This document shows, in pieces, positions 10,601 through 25,400 of a stretch of 64,000 bases of DNA; position 1 is the stretch's first letter; every line of letters begins with the position of its first letter. Source of the DNA: Brienomyrus brachyistius (lineage: Eukaryota; Chordata; Actinopteri; Osteoglossiformes; Mormyridae); NCBI RefSeq assembly GCF_023856365.1, contig NC_064555.1, forward strand, positions 21,028,254 to 21,092,253, given 5' to 3'. The notes under the pieces were generated by a model, which worked only from the letters and a program-made list of their open reading frames with translations, was not told where the DNA came from and did not search any database. The translations under genes and the position numbers were made by a program.

Positions 10601-13600
10601 GGCCCAAACTAGTATTATGATTGGATATTCCATTTTACCTCCAGTAACTCTAAATCTGAAAGATTTTATGTTTACTGTTGAGGGTAGGATAGCCGCAATA
10701 TATGAAGTAAATTATGTTGATTAAATGCAGTTCAATTCAAATGAGCAACAGGATGCTACTGAATTTTAACGCATTGGCTGCAGCATGCTAGCATTTAGTC
10801 TCTGAACCACAATATGGATTTCATACATTTTTGTTCTTTCTTCTTTATGTGCCATAATGTTCTCTTTTTAATCTAATTATGTATAATTATCCTCTGCAGG
10901 GTCCCCGTGGGGACAAAGGTCCTGTAGGTGACAGGGTAAGCATGCAAAAGCCCATTTGCACAATCGCATTACAAGCGAATGAATCATAGCTTGGAATTGT
11001 GTCCTTAGTTGATCTCAGCCTGGGGGAAATGTACTCGATTAGGCGTAGCTTAGTCGCGTTTTGTGAGACCTGCAGTGCTATTGGCAGTAACTTAGTAAAT
11101 GCCTGTGAAATACAGTCCCAGAAAGGACATAAACACACTTAGATTGAGATGATCTTTTCAAGGTTCTAAACAAAAATTGGTTCCACGCCATTGCCTTAAC
11201 ACTGAGCTCTGTCTTTCAAGCTGAGCTTTATAATTGGCTAATTATGTAGCTGAGAACTCGAGTATGTTACGGTTCTTACTTCTGTAGAGTACTGCATTAT
11301 ACTTTTTTGTTCAATAAATCATTGGATTTGCGGATGTGTATTGCCTCAAAATATGCTATAAAAAATATTTATTAGCATATAGAGCAGACTATGGCGATGG
11401 ATGTTGGTCGCTAAATTCACCACAATGTTTATTTCAGAAAGGAGCTTTAATCACAGGCCTAAAGCAGAAGGAGTTCTGATCATATTGCCTTGGATGTTCT
11501 TAAGGTCATTGCTTGTGCACTTCTGCCGTTTAGGGTCCTCAAGGCCCAAATGGAAAAGATGGCAGACCCGGAGATGCTGGCCCTGCTGGCCCCCCTGGCC
11601 TCCCTGGCCCCCCCGGCCTAGGCGGAGTGAGTATTTGCAATATGGAGCTTTTACATACAAAAAGGCGTCAAGTGTCTGGATGTAGTCTGCAAAATAAGTA
11701 ACATATTGTACCGTCCAAAAGAGAATCCCAAGAGCGACCTCTCTGTTTTACCTTTGCTTTTCATCATGTTTAATATGATTATTGTACAAAACAAAACAAA
11801 AAATTGTGGGCATGATAAAGAGTTGAGACTCATCCAAGCCTCTGCTGTATCAATAGGGATAATTGTTATTAATTGCTCTAATTTGGACTGTTGCCTATTT
11901 TGTGTTTACACTGTAAACCCCTTTGATAGTCATGACAGCTTCTTGACAGCTAGCACTGCGCTGACCTTTATGAACTGGAAGTAGAATTGCTTTTGGCAAG
12001 GTCATCACATCCGGTTCACTGTTATTGCCTTTTCCTGTCCTCCATAAGTTCCAGGCCCATCATAATTTGTGACGTGAAGTTTTAGCTGTTTACATCAGCA
12101 GTACAATCCTTCCTAAAACTTGGTGCTAGTATATTAATAGGTTTAGGATTGAAACCCAAGTTATGAATGAACCAAACAGGTGGATTTCCTCAGCAAACCA
12201 TCCAGACACCAACATTATATTATGTCATGACATTACAACTGCGTTTTGTGGGCAGGATCACTGGAGGGCCAGAGCTTATTCCAGGTAGCACAGGGTGCAG
12301 TGCAACCTACTCAGCCACCGTAACACTGACTCTAGTCCTGTACTTATTATTCCGACCATTTTATTTCTGTCTTTAACCCATCATCTAATTCGGGGACTGT
12401 GTTTGTAGGGTCGTAGGTCTGAAGGTTAATGTGATTTTTTTTTTTCAAAAACATTTTTAAAGCGATTTATAAAAAGTAATATTTTCATAAAGTTGTGCTT
12501 CTGTAACATAGGATGTTGATGGGTGCAGAATAACCAAATAAGAATAAATGTCCCTAATGTAGCTATTATGTGACATTATTACTTTTGCAATATGCATATT
12601 AATTACATTACTATTATAATTCACACAATTCAGTAATTGCCAAACACATAGGCCCTGGAGGGATGTGGGGGGGAGTGTACCCCGCAATATTTAATTTGGG
12701 TTTATTCACCCCCCCCAATAAATAGACATTTGTATTAAAATGATCAAATTGTGTTCCTCCCCCAATATCATATTCCCTCCTACACCATTGGTAGTAGCTG
12801 TTATAGACAATTATATGTAGTTGAGATGCAAAGCCATATCAGCTGAACCAACAAGTAAATATATTTGTGTAAAGTTAATTTGAGCTCTGTGATCGGCTTT
12901 AAGTATAAGTATTTCTACATAATCCTCCATGCTGGCTAGACTTTTGACCGTAGTGTCAGACAGAATACTGGAAAACGTCATTTAGCAAAGCAAAGTAGTT
13001 CTTTGAAGTATGTGACTCGATTTAACAGCAATCAGTAGTCAGGCCGTGGTCATGTGTTAAAATGTGCACTAAATGCATCTGAATAAGGACATCTGCTGAT
13101 AATCTCCTTCTTTTACAGAACTTCGCTGCTCAGTATGATGCATCAAAAGCGGCTGATCCAGGTCCTGGAGCTCCGGTGAGGTCACACTCAGATAACCTGC
13201 TCAGATAACAGTCAGATAACTCGCTTCGGCGGTATTCTTCGTCTTCTTGGCCAACCATCATTTACAATGAGTGAACATTTAAAAGCCCAATTACTAAATA
13301 CATTTCACTCTGTACTTAAAGCCTTTCATGTTTCTCTTGCAATACTGTAATAAACAAATCACTGCACTATTAGTACTTTATATACATCATAATAACTATG
13401 TGTTTGTGTCCAAATCCATATTTAATACTGGTTTGAGAAGTGTCCATCAGCATGCCTTGTAACTGGTATCAACAGGGCCCATCAGGACCAAGAGGTCCAT
13501 CTGGACCCCCTGGTCAATCTGTGAGTATATAAATATTTTATTTGAACTTTCAGATACAGTTCAAAAGTCTTTACTTAAGCGACATATTTCTCTATGCAAT

Positions 13601-16600
13601 TGTACATACATGTGCTCTCTTCTTTGAAAGGGATCCCAAGGTTTGCAAGGACATGCCGGTGAACCTGGAGAACCAGGCCAGACAGTAAGAGAGACGTTTC
13701 CTTCCCTCCTGTTCCCCGGCGTCTCACTCAGCAACCCAGTGAACCCGATAACTGACCTCGGTCTTCTCTCCCTTTCAAGGGCCCCGTTGGTCCCCGAGGG
13801 CCCGCAGGACCCCCAGGCAAATCTGGAGAGGATGTAAGTTGACCTTCAGCTATTACCTTTAAAAAACAAAACAGTTGTGTTGTTACTGAAATTCTTTTAG
13901 CTGTGACCAGTTCCATGATTTTTAACCCTTTTGCAGGTAATTGTGATAATGAGTGGATGTAGATCAGGGGTCTCCAACTCCGGTCCAGACTACCGTCCAG
14001 TAGCTTTTCTATCCTACCTGGCTTCTGATGAGCCACACTTGTGCTCAGGTAAATACCAGGAACAGGTGTGGCTCATCAGTGGGACAGAAAACCTACTGGA
14101 TAATAGCTCTCCAGGACCGGAGTTGGAGACCCCTGATGTATATAAAGATATTCATCTCTTCAAGTGCTTCCCAACCTGCTCCTCAGGGACCCACAGATGG
14201 TCCACATTTTTGCTCCCTCCCAACTCCCTGCCAGGGAGCCCACAATTTTGCTCAAAATGTGGACTGCCTGCGGGCCCCCAAGGACCAGATTGGGGGGCAC
14301 TGATCTGTCCAGTCAGGCAGCTTCTTCTGATGAGGATCATGGCTGATTACGGCAAAGTGAATCTCATGGCATCATTCTCTTCTTTTAGGGTAACAATGGC
14401 AGACCTGGCAAGCCTGGAGACAGAGGAACTCTTGGTGCTCAGGTAACATGCTCCTTCAAACGATGGCACTCATTGTGTGCAACAATAACACAATCTTATT
14501 GTTATTTCTTAGATTTGCAGTTTGTAAGGATTGTGTATCTCCATTTTAATTATATTTTTGATTACCATTGTAAAAGGTGTTCGAAAGTACAGTGTGCATT
14601 CATATGTAAAATTCTTCGTGGAAATCTTTCAGAGACTTTTACATTTTATCTTTTAGGTAAAAGTCATAAGACGTTTCAATCAGGATATCAATATTTAAAA
14701 AGCGAAGTTATGGGGCTGAAATATTAATTGGTCTATCAGTAGATAACTAATACTGAAGGTTGTCAGTTACTTGATGTTAAGACATTGTAAGGTTCTACAT
14801 GCCCGTGATGGGACGAGCATCTCACTCTCTTCTCTGTTTCCCACCAAGGGTGCTCGTGGTTTCCCTGGTACCCCTGGCCTTCCTGGAATGAAGGGACACA
14901 GAGTAAGTATTGTGATTAATTAATGGATTCTGAATAATGAGGTTCCACTATCCCGAAGCAGGTGACCATTGGGGTCCTCAGGTCACATGACAGCTGTGAT
15001 AGTGAATGAGCGGTGTAGCTGAAAATAGCTTCAAGGGAATGAAGCAGTTTGAATGAACCATGCATCCAGCCATCTTTTATCCACTTATCCAGATCAGGGC
15101 CTGGTTAGGGGACTTGAATTTTGTCCCTGACTCCACAGGGCTCAAGGCTGGGGGGCACCTTAGATGGGATAGCAGTCGATTGAACCAGCGAAACTGAAAA
15201 TGCATGTGTGCGTTAACATTTGACAGGTGCTAAGCAGCCTCATGTCAAAGGAAGCAATCAATCAAATCCTTTATCTGTGCTATAATACGAAGCTCTCTAT
15301 TGGGCAAGCAGAATAGCAATTGGCGCACAGAATTCAGGATGTTTTTAGTGTTGAATCACTTTAGCAGAAAAACAAAAGCTGTCCATGATTTCCATGCCTG
15401 GAATTATTTTGATGAAAAGAGCAGCACATGCTTCTGATGACCCAGACCTATAACTCAGTCTTTCTCCCCAGGGCTACCCTGGTCTTGATGGACGCAAGGG
15501 GGAGAATGGTGTTGCAGGTGCTAAGGTGAGGTCATACCCAGGATGCCCCAACTACAAGGCAGAGAAAAGAAAAAGCCTGCCTCAGCTCACTGTGGATGGA
15601 GTACAACGTTAAAATGCTTGTTTTATTCTCAACCTTTTAATAATAGGTTCTTATATCATGAATGAAAGGGTCTTATATCAAATTTATAACCAAATTCTGC
15701 TTTAAACATTGATATACTGATAAAATTGCCTCTAGACTACTCAAAATACTGTTACTGCTTTGTCACAGGGTGAAACTGGTGCTCATGGTGCAAACGGTAC
15801 TCCAGGACAGATGGTAAGTTATTTAACATTCTAAATATTTCTGCCTTAGTTTGGCGCCAAGATGGCTTCCCATTACACAATGAATGCAGCTGCATATGGC
15901 CATATAATACATGGGCATCCTTTTAAGTGCAGATAATGTTATAATACTATGAATGTGCGTGAGTTTTGCTGGTCGCTGACTTGCGGTGTGTCTTTGCTCA
16001 GGGTTCCCGTGGTCTCCCCGGTGAGAGAGGCCGTGTTGGCCCAGCTGGTCCCGCTGGTGCTCGCGGTGCTGATGGTAACACTGGTCCTGCCGGTCCTGCC
16101 GTGAGTATCGCTGCTGTTAGACACCATCACATGACGATTAAAATAAAAACAACAGTGGAGACAATTTCTGGAGTAAATTAAAATAACCCATAGATTTTTT
16201 TTCATAGCCTTTTTTACTGTAATCCGATTGTTAGGGACAACATGTTGCATCACAGCATAATATTTAAAGATGACATCATGATTAATGTTAAAAGTTCCAT
16301 GGTCTGGTATGAATGTTGTTGATGATGTTGTTGTATTTTGCGCAGGGTCCTCTGGGATCGGCGGGTCCTCCAGGATTCCCAGGTGCTCCTGGCCCCAAGG
16401 TCAGCATCCCCGTGACCATTACCGATTTGAAAACATCAAAATCAAAAGGAGAAAATGCCTACATACATAAAGTCAGCTGGTCATACGCTCTTGATCAGTG
16501 TTTCCAAACCGGGTCTTCAGGGACCCTCAGTCGGTCCATGTTTTTGCTCCCTCCCAGCTCCATGTCAGACAGTCTACCTCCTGGTAGGCAAAATTGCAAA

Positions 16601-19600
16601 AACATGGACTATCTGGGGGTCCCCAAAGCCCGGGTTGGTAAACACTGCTCTAGTTTAATGGATTTAGGTGAACGGTGCCTCTATACTCTATAAAACAATA
16701 GGATAAACCTAATAATTGATTGTTTCCTTTTAGTACTATTGTAAATATTAGCTTCTGAATAATGAAGTGCGACTCTGATAATAATAAAGCCCGTCTCATG
16801 TCCACTAGGGAGAGATTGGGCCTGTTGGACCCACAGGTCCAAGTGGAGCTCAAGGCCAAAGAGGTGAGCCAGGTTCCAATGGCGCTGTCGGCCCTGTCGG
16901 TCCTCCTGTAAGTATCCAACATCGCAGCAGGTATACATTAATTTCCCATCATAGGAATTAAAAATGTTCATATTTTTATGAACATTGCTGTCTTTCTTTC
17001 ATTTTTAGGGAAACCCCGGTAACAACGGTCTGAATGGTGCCAAGGGTGCCGCTGTGAGTATTATGTCTGTAAAACCAATATTTTTCCCCTTTTTTGGTGA
17101 AAATTCTATCCTGTCTCAGTTTTCCTTAGTTTTTATGTTTCCCTGCTAAAAATGTACGAGCTTCCCCAGAATTCCTTCAGTGGAGGGACCGAAATTAATG
17201 TAATTGGTTGTAGGTCAGTAAACCTAGCACAAACTTCAAACCTACAGCAAGACATTAACCTTAGGTTTAGGAGAGGTGTGCATAAAATATCACCATTCAA
17301 ATACTTAATAGGTCATTTATCTGTGAAGAAAAGAGACTAAAAAGAATTTATATACTGAAACAATATTTCATGATCATTATTATTTTATTGTTATTTAAAT
17401 TATTGTAAGTTTTCTGAATGGTGGAGTGAACAGGTGTTGGTAAAGGTTTGGTTCCTGCCTTCACTAGGGTTCTCCTGAATAGGTGTTGGTAAAGGTTTGG
17501 TTCCTGCCTTCACTAGGGTTCTCCTGAATAGGTGTTGGTAAAGGTTTGGTTCCTGCCTTCACTAGGGTTCTCCTGAATAGGTGTTGGTAAAGGTTTGGTT
17601 CCTGCCTTCACTAGGGTTCTCCTGAATAGGTGTTGGTAAAGGTTTGGTTCCTGCCTTCACCAGGGTTCTCCTGAATAGGTGTTGGTAAAGGTTTGGTTCC
17701 TGCCTTCACTAGGGTTCTCCTGAATAGGTGTTGGTAAAGGTTTGGTTCCTGTCTTCACTAGGGTGCTCCTGGCATTTCTGGTGCCCCCGGATTCCCTGGC
17801 CCAAGAGGAGGACCAGGCCCACAAGGTCCTTCTGGTGCCGCTGGGCTCAGAGGCCTCACTGTAAGTAGATGAAGAACATGCCAAATGTCTTTCATGCTTC
17901 TGTGAGATTTATGAGACATATTTCCATGAACATAGATTATATTTGTCCTTTTAATGATCCTCAGTCAGCCTTTATTCTTATTTTCTGTGCAATGACTGCT
18001 AATATCTAATATCAGAGCCCAAATATTACTTAGCAGCCTCAGGAACATTAGATGTTGGAATAAACCAATTTTGGCATCATTTAGACAAGCAATGTGACAT
18101 GCTGAAAACTCACAGATCCTCTTTGAGTGTTTGGACGATTCGCCCGTAACTTTTCTGCTTTTCCATGCAGGGAGATCCTGGCCCTGCTGGGATAAAGGGA
18201 GAGGCTGGTGTCAAGGGTGAGACTGTAAGTGCTTAGTTTCTCTGCCTTTGCTTATGGATGCAACCCCATCGACCAACTGTCATGGCTAAAATGAGCCCCC
18301 TGCTTCCCATACAGGGCTCTGCTGGTCTCCAAGGTAGTCCTGGCCCGGCTGGCGAGGAGGGCAAGAGAGGTCCCACTGGCGAGCCCGGGCCTTCGGGTGT
18401 TTCCGGAGAGCGTGGCGAGAGAGTGAGTGTGAAGCTTAGATGGAACATCAGAAAATCGGCTGCAGATAAATTGTTATTAATTACCATGGCCGTAGCTAAG
18501 ATACATTGATGAGAAGTGACTCAAATACAGGCAGTCCTTGGGTTAAGAACGTTTGACTTATAGACAGATGGCCATAAAGTCTATTACATGAGAAATTCTG
18601 GTTAAATACGATGGCTTGCGATAATGGACCCACGCACTGCTTGGTGATGCTTGTCAAAACATTGCACGGCTTCAGTGCTTCGTCAGCTCGAGGTTCAAGA
18701 CAGTACTGTTTGTAGTTACTTATTTAATTACCGTATAATTATTATTATGTGCTGTATTTTTCTGACATACCCGCTAATTCAGCTTAAAGACACACTTAGG
18801 GAAAGGATTTCATTCCTAACTTAGGGTTCTCCTGTAATGACTGACTTAATATGATATATAAGCTGAGAACTGTAATCACACAGATGTTCTAGGTGAAGCA
18901 GGCACCGCAATCCATGAACTGACCAAGCACTGCGGTTTGGTACGCTAGGCTGAGGGACCTGATTGGACCCATGAACTGTTTTTCTTTCTGCAGGGTGTTT
19001 CTGGGGTCCGTGGTGGTCCTGGTGCTGAGGGCAGAGCTGGACCCATGGTAAGATGCTGAGAACATGTAAATTGTTTCATAGAGTCCTAGTTAAACTGCAA
19101 TCCCTGAAGGGTTTGATGTCAAGAGGCTTCAGCTCCATTGCCTACATGTAACGTGACAAGAAAATAAGATATTGCAGCAAGTTGGTAAATTTGGATTATT
19201 CTGTATTAGTAGAATCATATTTGCCTACAGGAGGTGGAAATGTAAGTGACATTCTGTAGATCAGGCACGCGGCGCGGTTTGACGGTCCTTCTCTCCTCCA
19301 GGGAATGCCTGGAAGCCGCGGCCCAACCGGCGGCCCTGGCGCCCGCGGTCCCCCCGGTGATGCTGGTCGCGCTGGCGAGCCTGGCCTCGTAGGCCCAAGA
19401 GTGAGTACCAGCCTTTGACTTTTATAGGACACATATATTATCCGGTGTGTTGATTTCTGCTAATGGGAATGATCCTTTTAATGTTTATTCTAAAAATGTG
19501 CCCAAATTTAAATGCTGCTCTCTCATCAGGGTCTTCCTGGCAGTCCGGGAAGCGGCGGTCCCCCTGGAAAGGAGGGTCCTTCTGTAAGTGTCCCCACATT

Positions 19601-22385
19601 TTGGCACCACGGCTTTCAGCATGAGAAATGAACCTATAGCAATGCACCAGAGCTGTAACTCTCTGACCAGGGTTGCTTTGTGTCCTCGGATATAGGGGGC
19701 TCCTGGTCTGGATGGCCGCACTGGCCCCCCCGGCCCCTCTGGACCCAGAGGACAGCCTGGTAACATCGGATTCCCTGGACCTAAGGGCCCCTCCGTAAGT
19801 ACAAGCTTGTGACACATTACAGTCACGAACTCACCCATAAAACAACGATTATAAACATATCGGAATGATGACAGATATGATTTTTTTTTTTAACCATATT
19901 ATTTTCCCACATATACGTCATTTGTGAATCATCGTATTAATTAATTCTGAAGACTAGTTCTAAAGCAACACATATACTGTAGATTCCGAGATGCTGCTTA
20001 TGTTTTGCGGTTCTCATAGTTACCGCCGATGCCTTTTTATCTCCTCTTTAGGGCGAACCCGGCAAACCTGGGGACAAGGGATCTGTTGGCCCAACTGGTT
20101 TAAGAGTAGGTACCTTCATTTGTGTAGCACATGCACGTCCTATGACATCAAAAGCAGATGGAAAATTTCTAAATATTGACAAAATAATCTACAATTCCTC
20201 CTTCTCTCTCTGTTCAGGGTCCTCCTGGTCCTGACGGTAACAATGGTGCTGCTGGTCTACCCGGACCTAATGTAAGTACTAACACCAGAACCGCCGTGTC
20301 TCTCACAGACAGCAATTAAACTGAAAGGAAAATAGCTTTTTGGTTCCTGACACACTTGTTCCTTTGCAGGGTAATGCTGGTGAGAAAGGAGAACAGGGTC
20401 CTTCTGGTGCTCCGGGGTTCCAGGTTAGTTTGAGCACACAGCATACAAACAGCATCTAAAGCAGAGGTCCGCAATCAGCAACACAAAGTAAATGTCCTCT
20501 GAATCCGGAAAAAATAGTCGACCGGGTGTAATGATCCCCAATGATTTAATTTTCCAACTGGGGTAGGGGGGGTCGATCATGCTTTTGGATGTGGATCGGA
20601 GATCCCCGGTTGGTGATCGACAGTGAAGAGTAATTCTACTTCGTGAAGCACAGGATGACTGTTAACCATTGTTATATTATCACCCGTTTTGCACTATTAA
20701 GTGATGGATTCGTGCATTTTGTTGCCAGATAATTCAGTTTATTCTGCATTCCTAGGGTCTCCCTGGACCTGCAGGACCAGTTGGTGAAGCTGGCAAACCT
20801 GGTGACCGAGTGAGTGATCCTCAGAACACAATAATCAGACACCCCCTCCCAAACCGAAATGTCCAAAAATGTTATGTTTTAGTAGTTAGTTTCCCAACCT
20901 CATGGTGGCAGACAGTACAGATAAATACCATCAGTGCTATATGAGTAAGAAAAATATAAGTGAGACCTCTATTTAATCTTAACTCTTTCACATGAAAAAA
21001 CAGCAACACCAATAGCTTGGTTCTCTGTTTAGGGCATTCCCGGTGACTCCGGACTTCCCGGACCTGCCGGCCCAAGGGTAAGTCATCTTTCGTCATCTTT
21101 CATTTTATCTCTCAATGACTCCTTTTGATTATTTTGTACTCTACAAATAAATTTACTTGGTTTTTGTAGGAAATGTAACACATGTAAGCCCTATAATCAG
21201 CAGCATAGCTTTGGAGCCGAGCGTAACATGGAATCCTAGAATTTATACAGCCACTGTAGTCTGACAGTACATTTTTTTTTTTGATAGTTTTCCTGCACAC
21301 CTCTCAATCAATTACATAAGATATCTGGAATGCTGTAAATCGTTGATTCAGCAAAGTAGGAAGGAACATGCATCAAAATATAGCTCGTGTAAAGCCTAAT
21401 TTTTAAGTGCCACCCCATTTCATCCTAGGGAGAGCGTGGTACTCCTGGCCCTGCAGGTGCATCTGGTCCTCAGGGTCCCATGGGAATCCGTGGACCCTCT
21501 GGAACTCCTGGACCTGATGGAACTAAGGTAAAAACCATTAACATCCAGCAGTATGTACTTGTAATATACACTATACTATACTATACTATACTATTGTTCT
21601 GTACAGTGCTGTACTACACTGTACAATACTATATTACAATATATACAGCATATAAAATAATAGATATTATAAAAAAACTCTTTCATTTAAAGAAACCTGT
21701 ATAATATTACAAATTTCATAGAGTCCATTTAAAAAGGCCTATATTTTTTGCTTTTTTGCAATATTGGGATTTTGCCCCTTAGGGTGAGCCTGGAGCTGTT
21801 GGACCTGCCGGCCCTGCCGGTCACCAGGGGCCCTCTGGCATGCCCGGTGAGCGTGGTACGGGTGGTACTCCTGGACCCAAAGGCGAGAAGGTATGAAAAC
21901 TCCAACCAAAGAGCACAGATGACCTTTAGTCTGCAAGTGGTAATCAGTGTAGAGCATTAATCATGCAATTTCAACTGTTAAACTAATTTAACTCACCTGT
22001 CCATAGCCACAAAGACAGCATGTGATCAGTTTTAGATGTAGCTGGTTGTCGCAAATAATGCACACAGGCTGAATTTCTTTGCCCTGTGTTTAGGGTGAGA
22101 CTGGACACAGAGGTCCCGATGGTAACATGGGCAGAGATGGTGCTCGCGTAAGTATTTCTGTTCTCAGATTGCATTCTTCTTCTATTATTATTATTACTAT
22201 TATAATTTTTTTATTATTATTATTACTCATTGTAGCAGTAGTATTAATGAAATTTTGTGTTTTATTCCATAGGGTGGTCCTGGACCCAGCGGACCCCCCG
22301 GGCCTGCTGGTGCTAACGGTGACAAGGTAACTTAGTATAATGTGCATAATAAATTTTCTGGAAAATTAGACGATATTTAACAAGC

Positions 22386-22474
<89 letters not shown>

Positions 22475-25400
22475 TCCCAGCAAAGCCTGAGAGAAAATGC
22501 AGAGAAAACCCAATATATTCCAGTCTAGCCTCTGCTAGCAGCATTTATTGGATTCCCTTCAGTTTAAAAACCATACCAACATTCTTCAAATGCGTTTCAT
22601 GTCTAGGGAGAGTAAACCTGTATTGGGATTCTATTATAGTTGTATTTTTGTAGCAGAAATGCCAGATAAGAAAGATGAGTACAGATCTGGGGTGAGTCCA
22701 CGTGGGTGTATTGAAGCAGCACCAGTCTCAATAAAATGGGTCTGGAAATTAGCCAACAGTGTCCTCCCAACTGGTGCCTTTGAAAAGGAGTCTGTGTAGT
22801 TTACTGTACATGGTGTCCAATCAAGGAAAGGCTTAATAGCTATTAATTACACAAAATTAGTAATTTTCCAGCCCTGTGTCTTTGACATTAAAGCACAGTT
22901 CTTCACTGCAACATCAGAAACACACAGTGGCATTTTGTACTCGGAACTATTTTATCAGCACCAGAATCTCTGCTCGCAAATGTGAACACGTCTATTCCCT
23001 TTAACCGCAACCCTTACTACCATTACATTGTTACTGTGCCATAGCGCGCAGGTGCCCAGATTCCAGCTCATCAACATGACAAATGACTCTGTTGGCTGTG
23101 ATGTCTCTGATCACAGAAGAAGGAGAAAAGCGCTTGAATCTTGTGTCATCCCAGTAAAACATCCCTCCTTTTTCAGGGTGAGACTGGTTCCTCTGGTCCT
23201 TCTGGTCCCTCTGGTGTCCGTGGTCCTTCTGTAAGTATCCTGATCCGTCGCAGTTTTGTATCGCAGTGTATTAAACTGAAGTCGATTTAGCTGGTGATTC
23301 TTCGGTGTATGTGAGCCAGTGGTTTTTATGGCGTACGGCATTCATCATAAGACGTACTGCATGCATCACAGATGCACAGTCTCAGTGCAGTGTATTGAAA
23401 ACTATGGAACCATTTCTACATTTTGTTTTGTTACACCTGACAGACACTGAATTAAAAATATATGTACTACCTAAACGTAAATACTGTAAATACATTAACT
23501 CTGCAAATTCTTCGCCAAATTAGACAGCGGTTGTATCTGTGGACAGAAGTTTCCCAGTCATACTGCAGATTTCATTTCCAAAGCTACTCAGCTGGGCCGT
23601 TCCATATTACTTTTTAAACCGTCGGTAGTTTGAGATTTGTGTTGTGCGTCATAGTTCTGCTGTAGCATGAATCTGAACCTCTAAACATAGCTTTCTTACC
23701 GAGTGCAAGAAATGGTGCTGCAGGAGGCTGTAAGTGGTCCCGCCCACATTGCCGTTAATGGCCTCAGATTCCTGCTGACACAGTGTCACCATACCAGGAC
23801 ACTTTAGATGAAAGTACTTCGTTGAAATGTGGCTGCTTTTGGTTTGCACCAATTACAGAGTGTTGCTTTCAGCGCCGAAGAGCTCAAAACGTTAATTTCT
23901 ACAAGCCATGAAATCTTTTCTGTTTGTCTGGAACTCTGCCAGATAGCTTTTCGATTTTGCTGAAGCTCCTTGGCTTTGGCAATATTTACATCCCGTGCTT
24001 ATATATTCTACTTGTATACTTATATACTTACACACTCAACTCTTTGCCTTCTATTTAACTTATAAAATAATAGTTACTTTGTCTTTGTCACTGGTGTGAT
24101 ATGCAGTTTGACTTATGGGACCTTACAGTGTTAGTGGTAGTAATACTCAGGTCATGCAGAACACAAATGGAAGCCAGATTAAGAACAGTAGACCTTGTTT
24201 AGGTTTTCATGTGATCTCTAATCAGAATATACCAGGTCCTGTTTGGGTTTCTAGTACAATGAGTGGGGGTGGGTTACTTTTCAGTTTGTCATAAAAAAAA
24301 ATCCCAAAAAAAAATTTTTCTTTATTTTTAAACTATAGAGTTGCTTGTGACATGTGACTTTGTGACTGCTTTAGGGGGAGCGTGGTGAGTCAGGCCCTGC
24401 TGGGCCCCCCGGACCCGCCGGACCCCCTGTGAGTACATACATCTTGTGCAGTGGTTATATAAATAAAAAAGATTAAAAAGATACCAAAGATGAATTTGAC
24501 TAGTCTTAGACTAACTGTGGAGGACAACACACTGTGTTAGTAGATCCTAACAGAAACCCTTACCTCCTTGTCAGTGCGTGTTACGTTGTGTAAACCTTCA
24601 CCTGGATCTAATCTACACGTGGATTTATTTCAGGGTGCTGATGGCCAGACTGGTGCCAAAGGAGAGAAGGGCCCCGCAGGAGCTAAGGGAGATTCTGGGC
24701 CCCCTGGTCTTTCTGGTCTTTCTGGGAACTCTGGCCCCCCTGTGAGTTTCCTTGGCGTCATTGAAGACAGACAGTTTTAATCTAGTATTGATTTATAAAT
24801 CTTCATTCAATTAGAAAGCAGTTATGTTTGAGGATGGCAATACTGATCATTTCCAAAGCTACTTAGCTGGTTCATAGACGACAGCCTTTATATAATATTA
24901 ATTTATGAATAAAAATGTGCCCTATAACCTGTTTCTCTCATTTTGAAGGGCGCCGCTGGTCCTGGCGGCCCCCCTGGTATCCGTGGTGACGGCGGCCCCC
25001 CTGTAAGTATTCTTCCTGAGTAGGGATTTGGCACTGCATCACACATTTATGCGGTGAACTTGCTCTGAATGTGACGTTTCTGTCTCGGAGACAGGGCCTG
25101 CCTGGTTTCCCTGGTGCTGCTGGCCGCATGGGAGCTGCCGGACCTGCTGTGAGTATCTGCTTATCTCCCTCATGGTCCTCACCAGTCAACAGGGAACGGA
25201 AAGAAACTTCACGCTTAATTAACCTTTTTGTCATGATATACTAAACGAGATGCAAGGACATGAAAGTGCGAAGTCTGCGAAGCCGTCTTACTTGGTGTTA
25301 GATTTAGTAGTTTAGTCAATCCAAGGTTTGCTCCTGTCCAGCACCATCCATACTACTTTCACCATTTCACCCTCATAGTTGATGCTTCTCTTTTGCATCT

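Noticed and set aside
13931..14446. 171-codon plus-strand frame
   Set aside because: It runs through the two hairpin repeats and exon 10 in the wrong frame; the real exon is 14389-14442.
22127..22330. Hydrophobic frame with a long Ile/Leu run
   Set aside because: It is intronic TTATTA repeat sequence between col1a2 exons 33 and 34.
24938..25234. Antisense frame over col1a2 exons 38-39, and similar ones at 19196, 18233 and 27682
   Set aside because: Gly-Pro codons (GGN CCN) read open on the other strand, so long antisense frames are a by-product of the collagen repeat.
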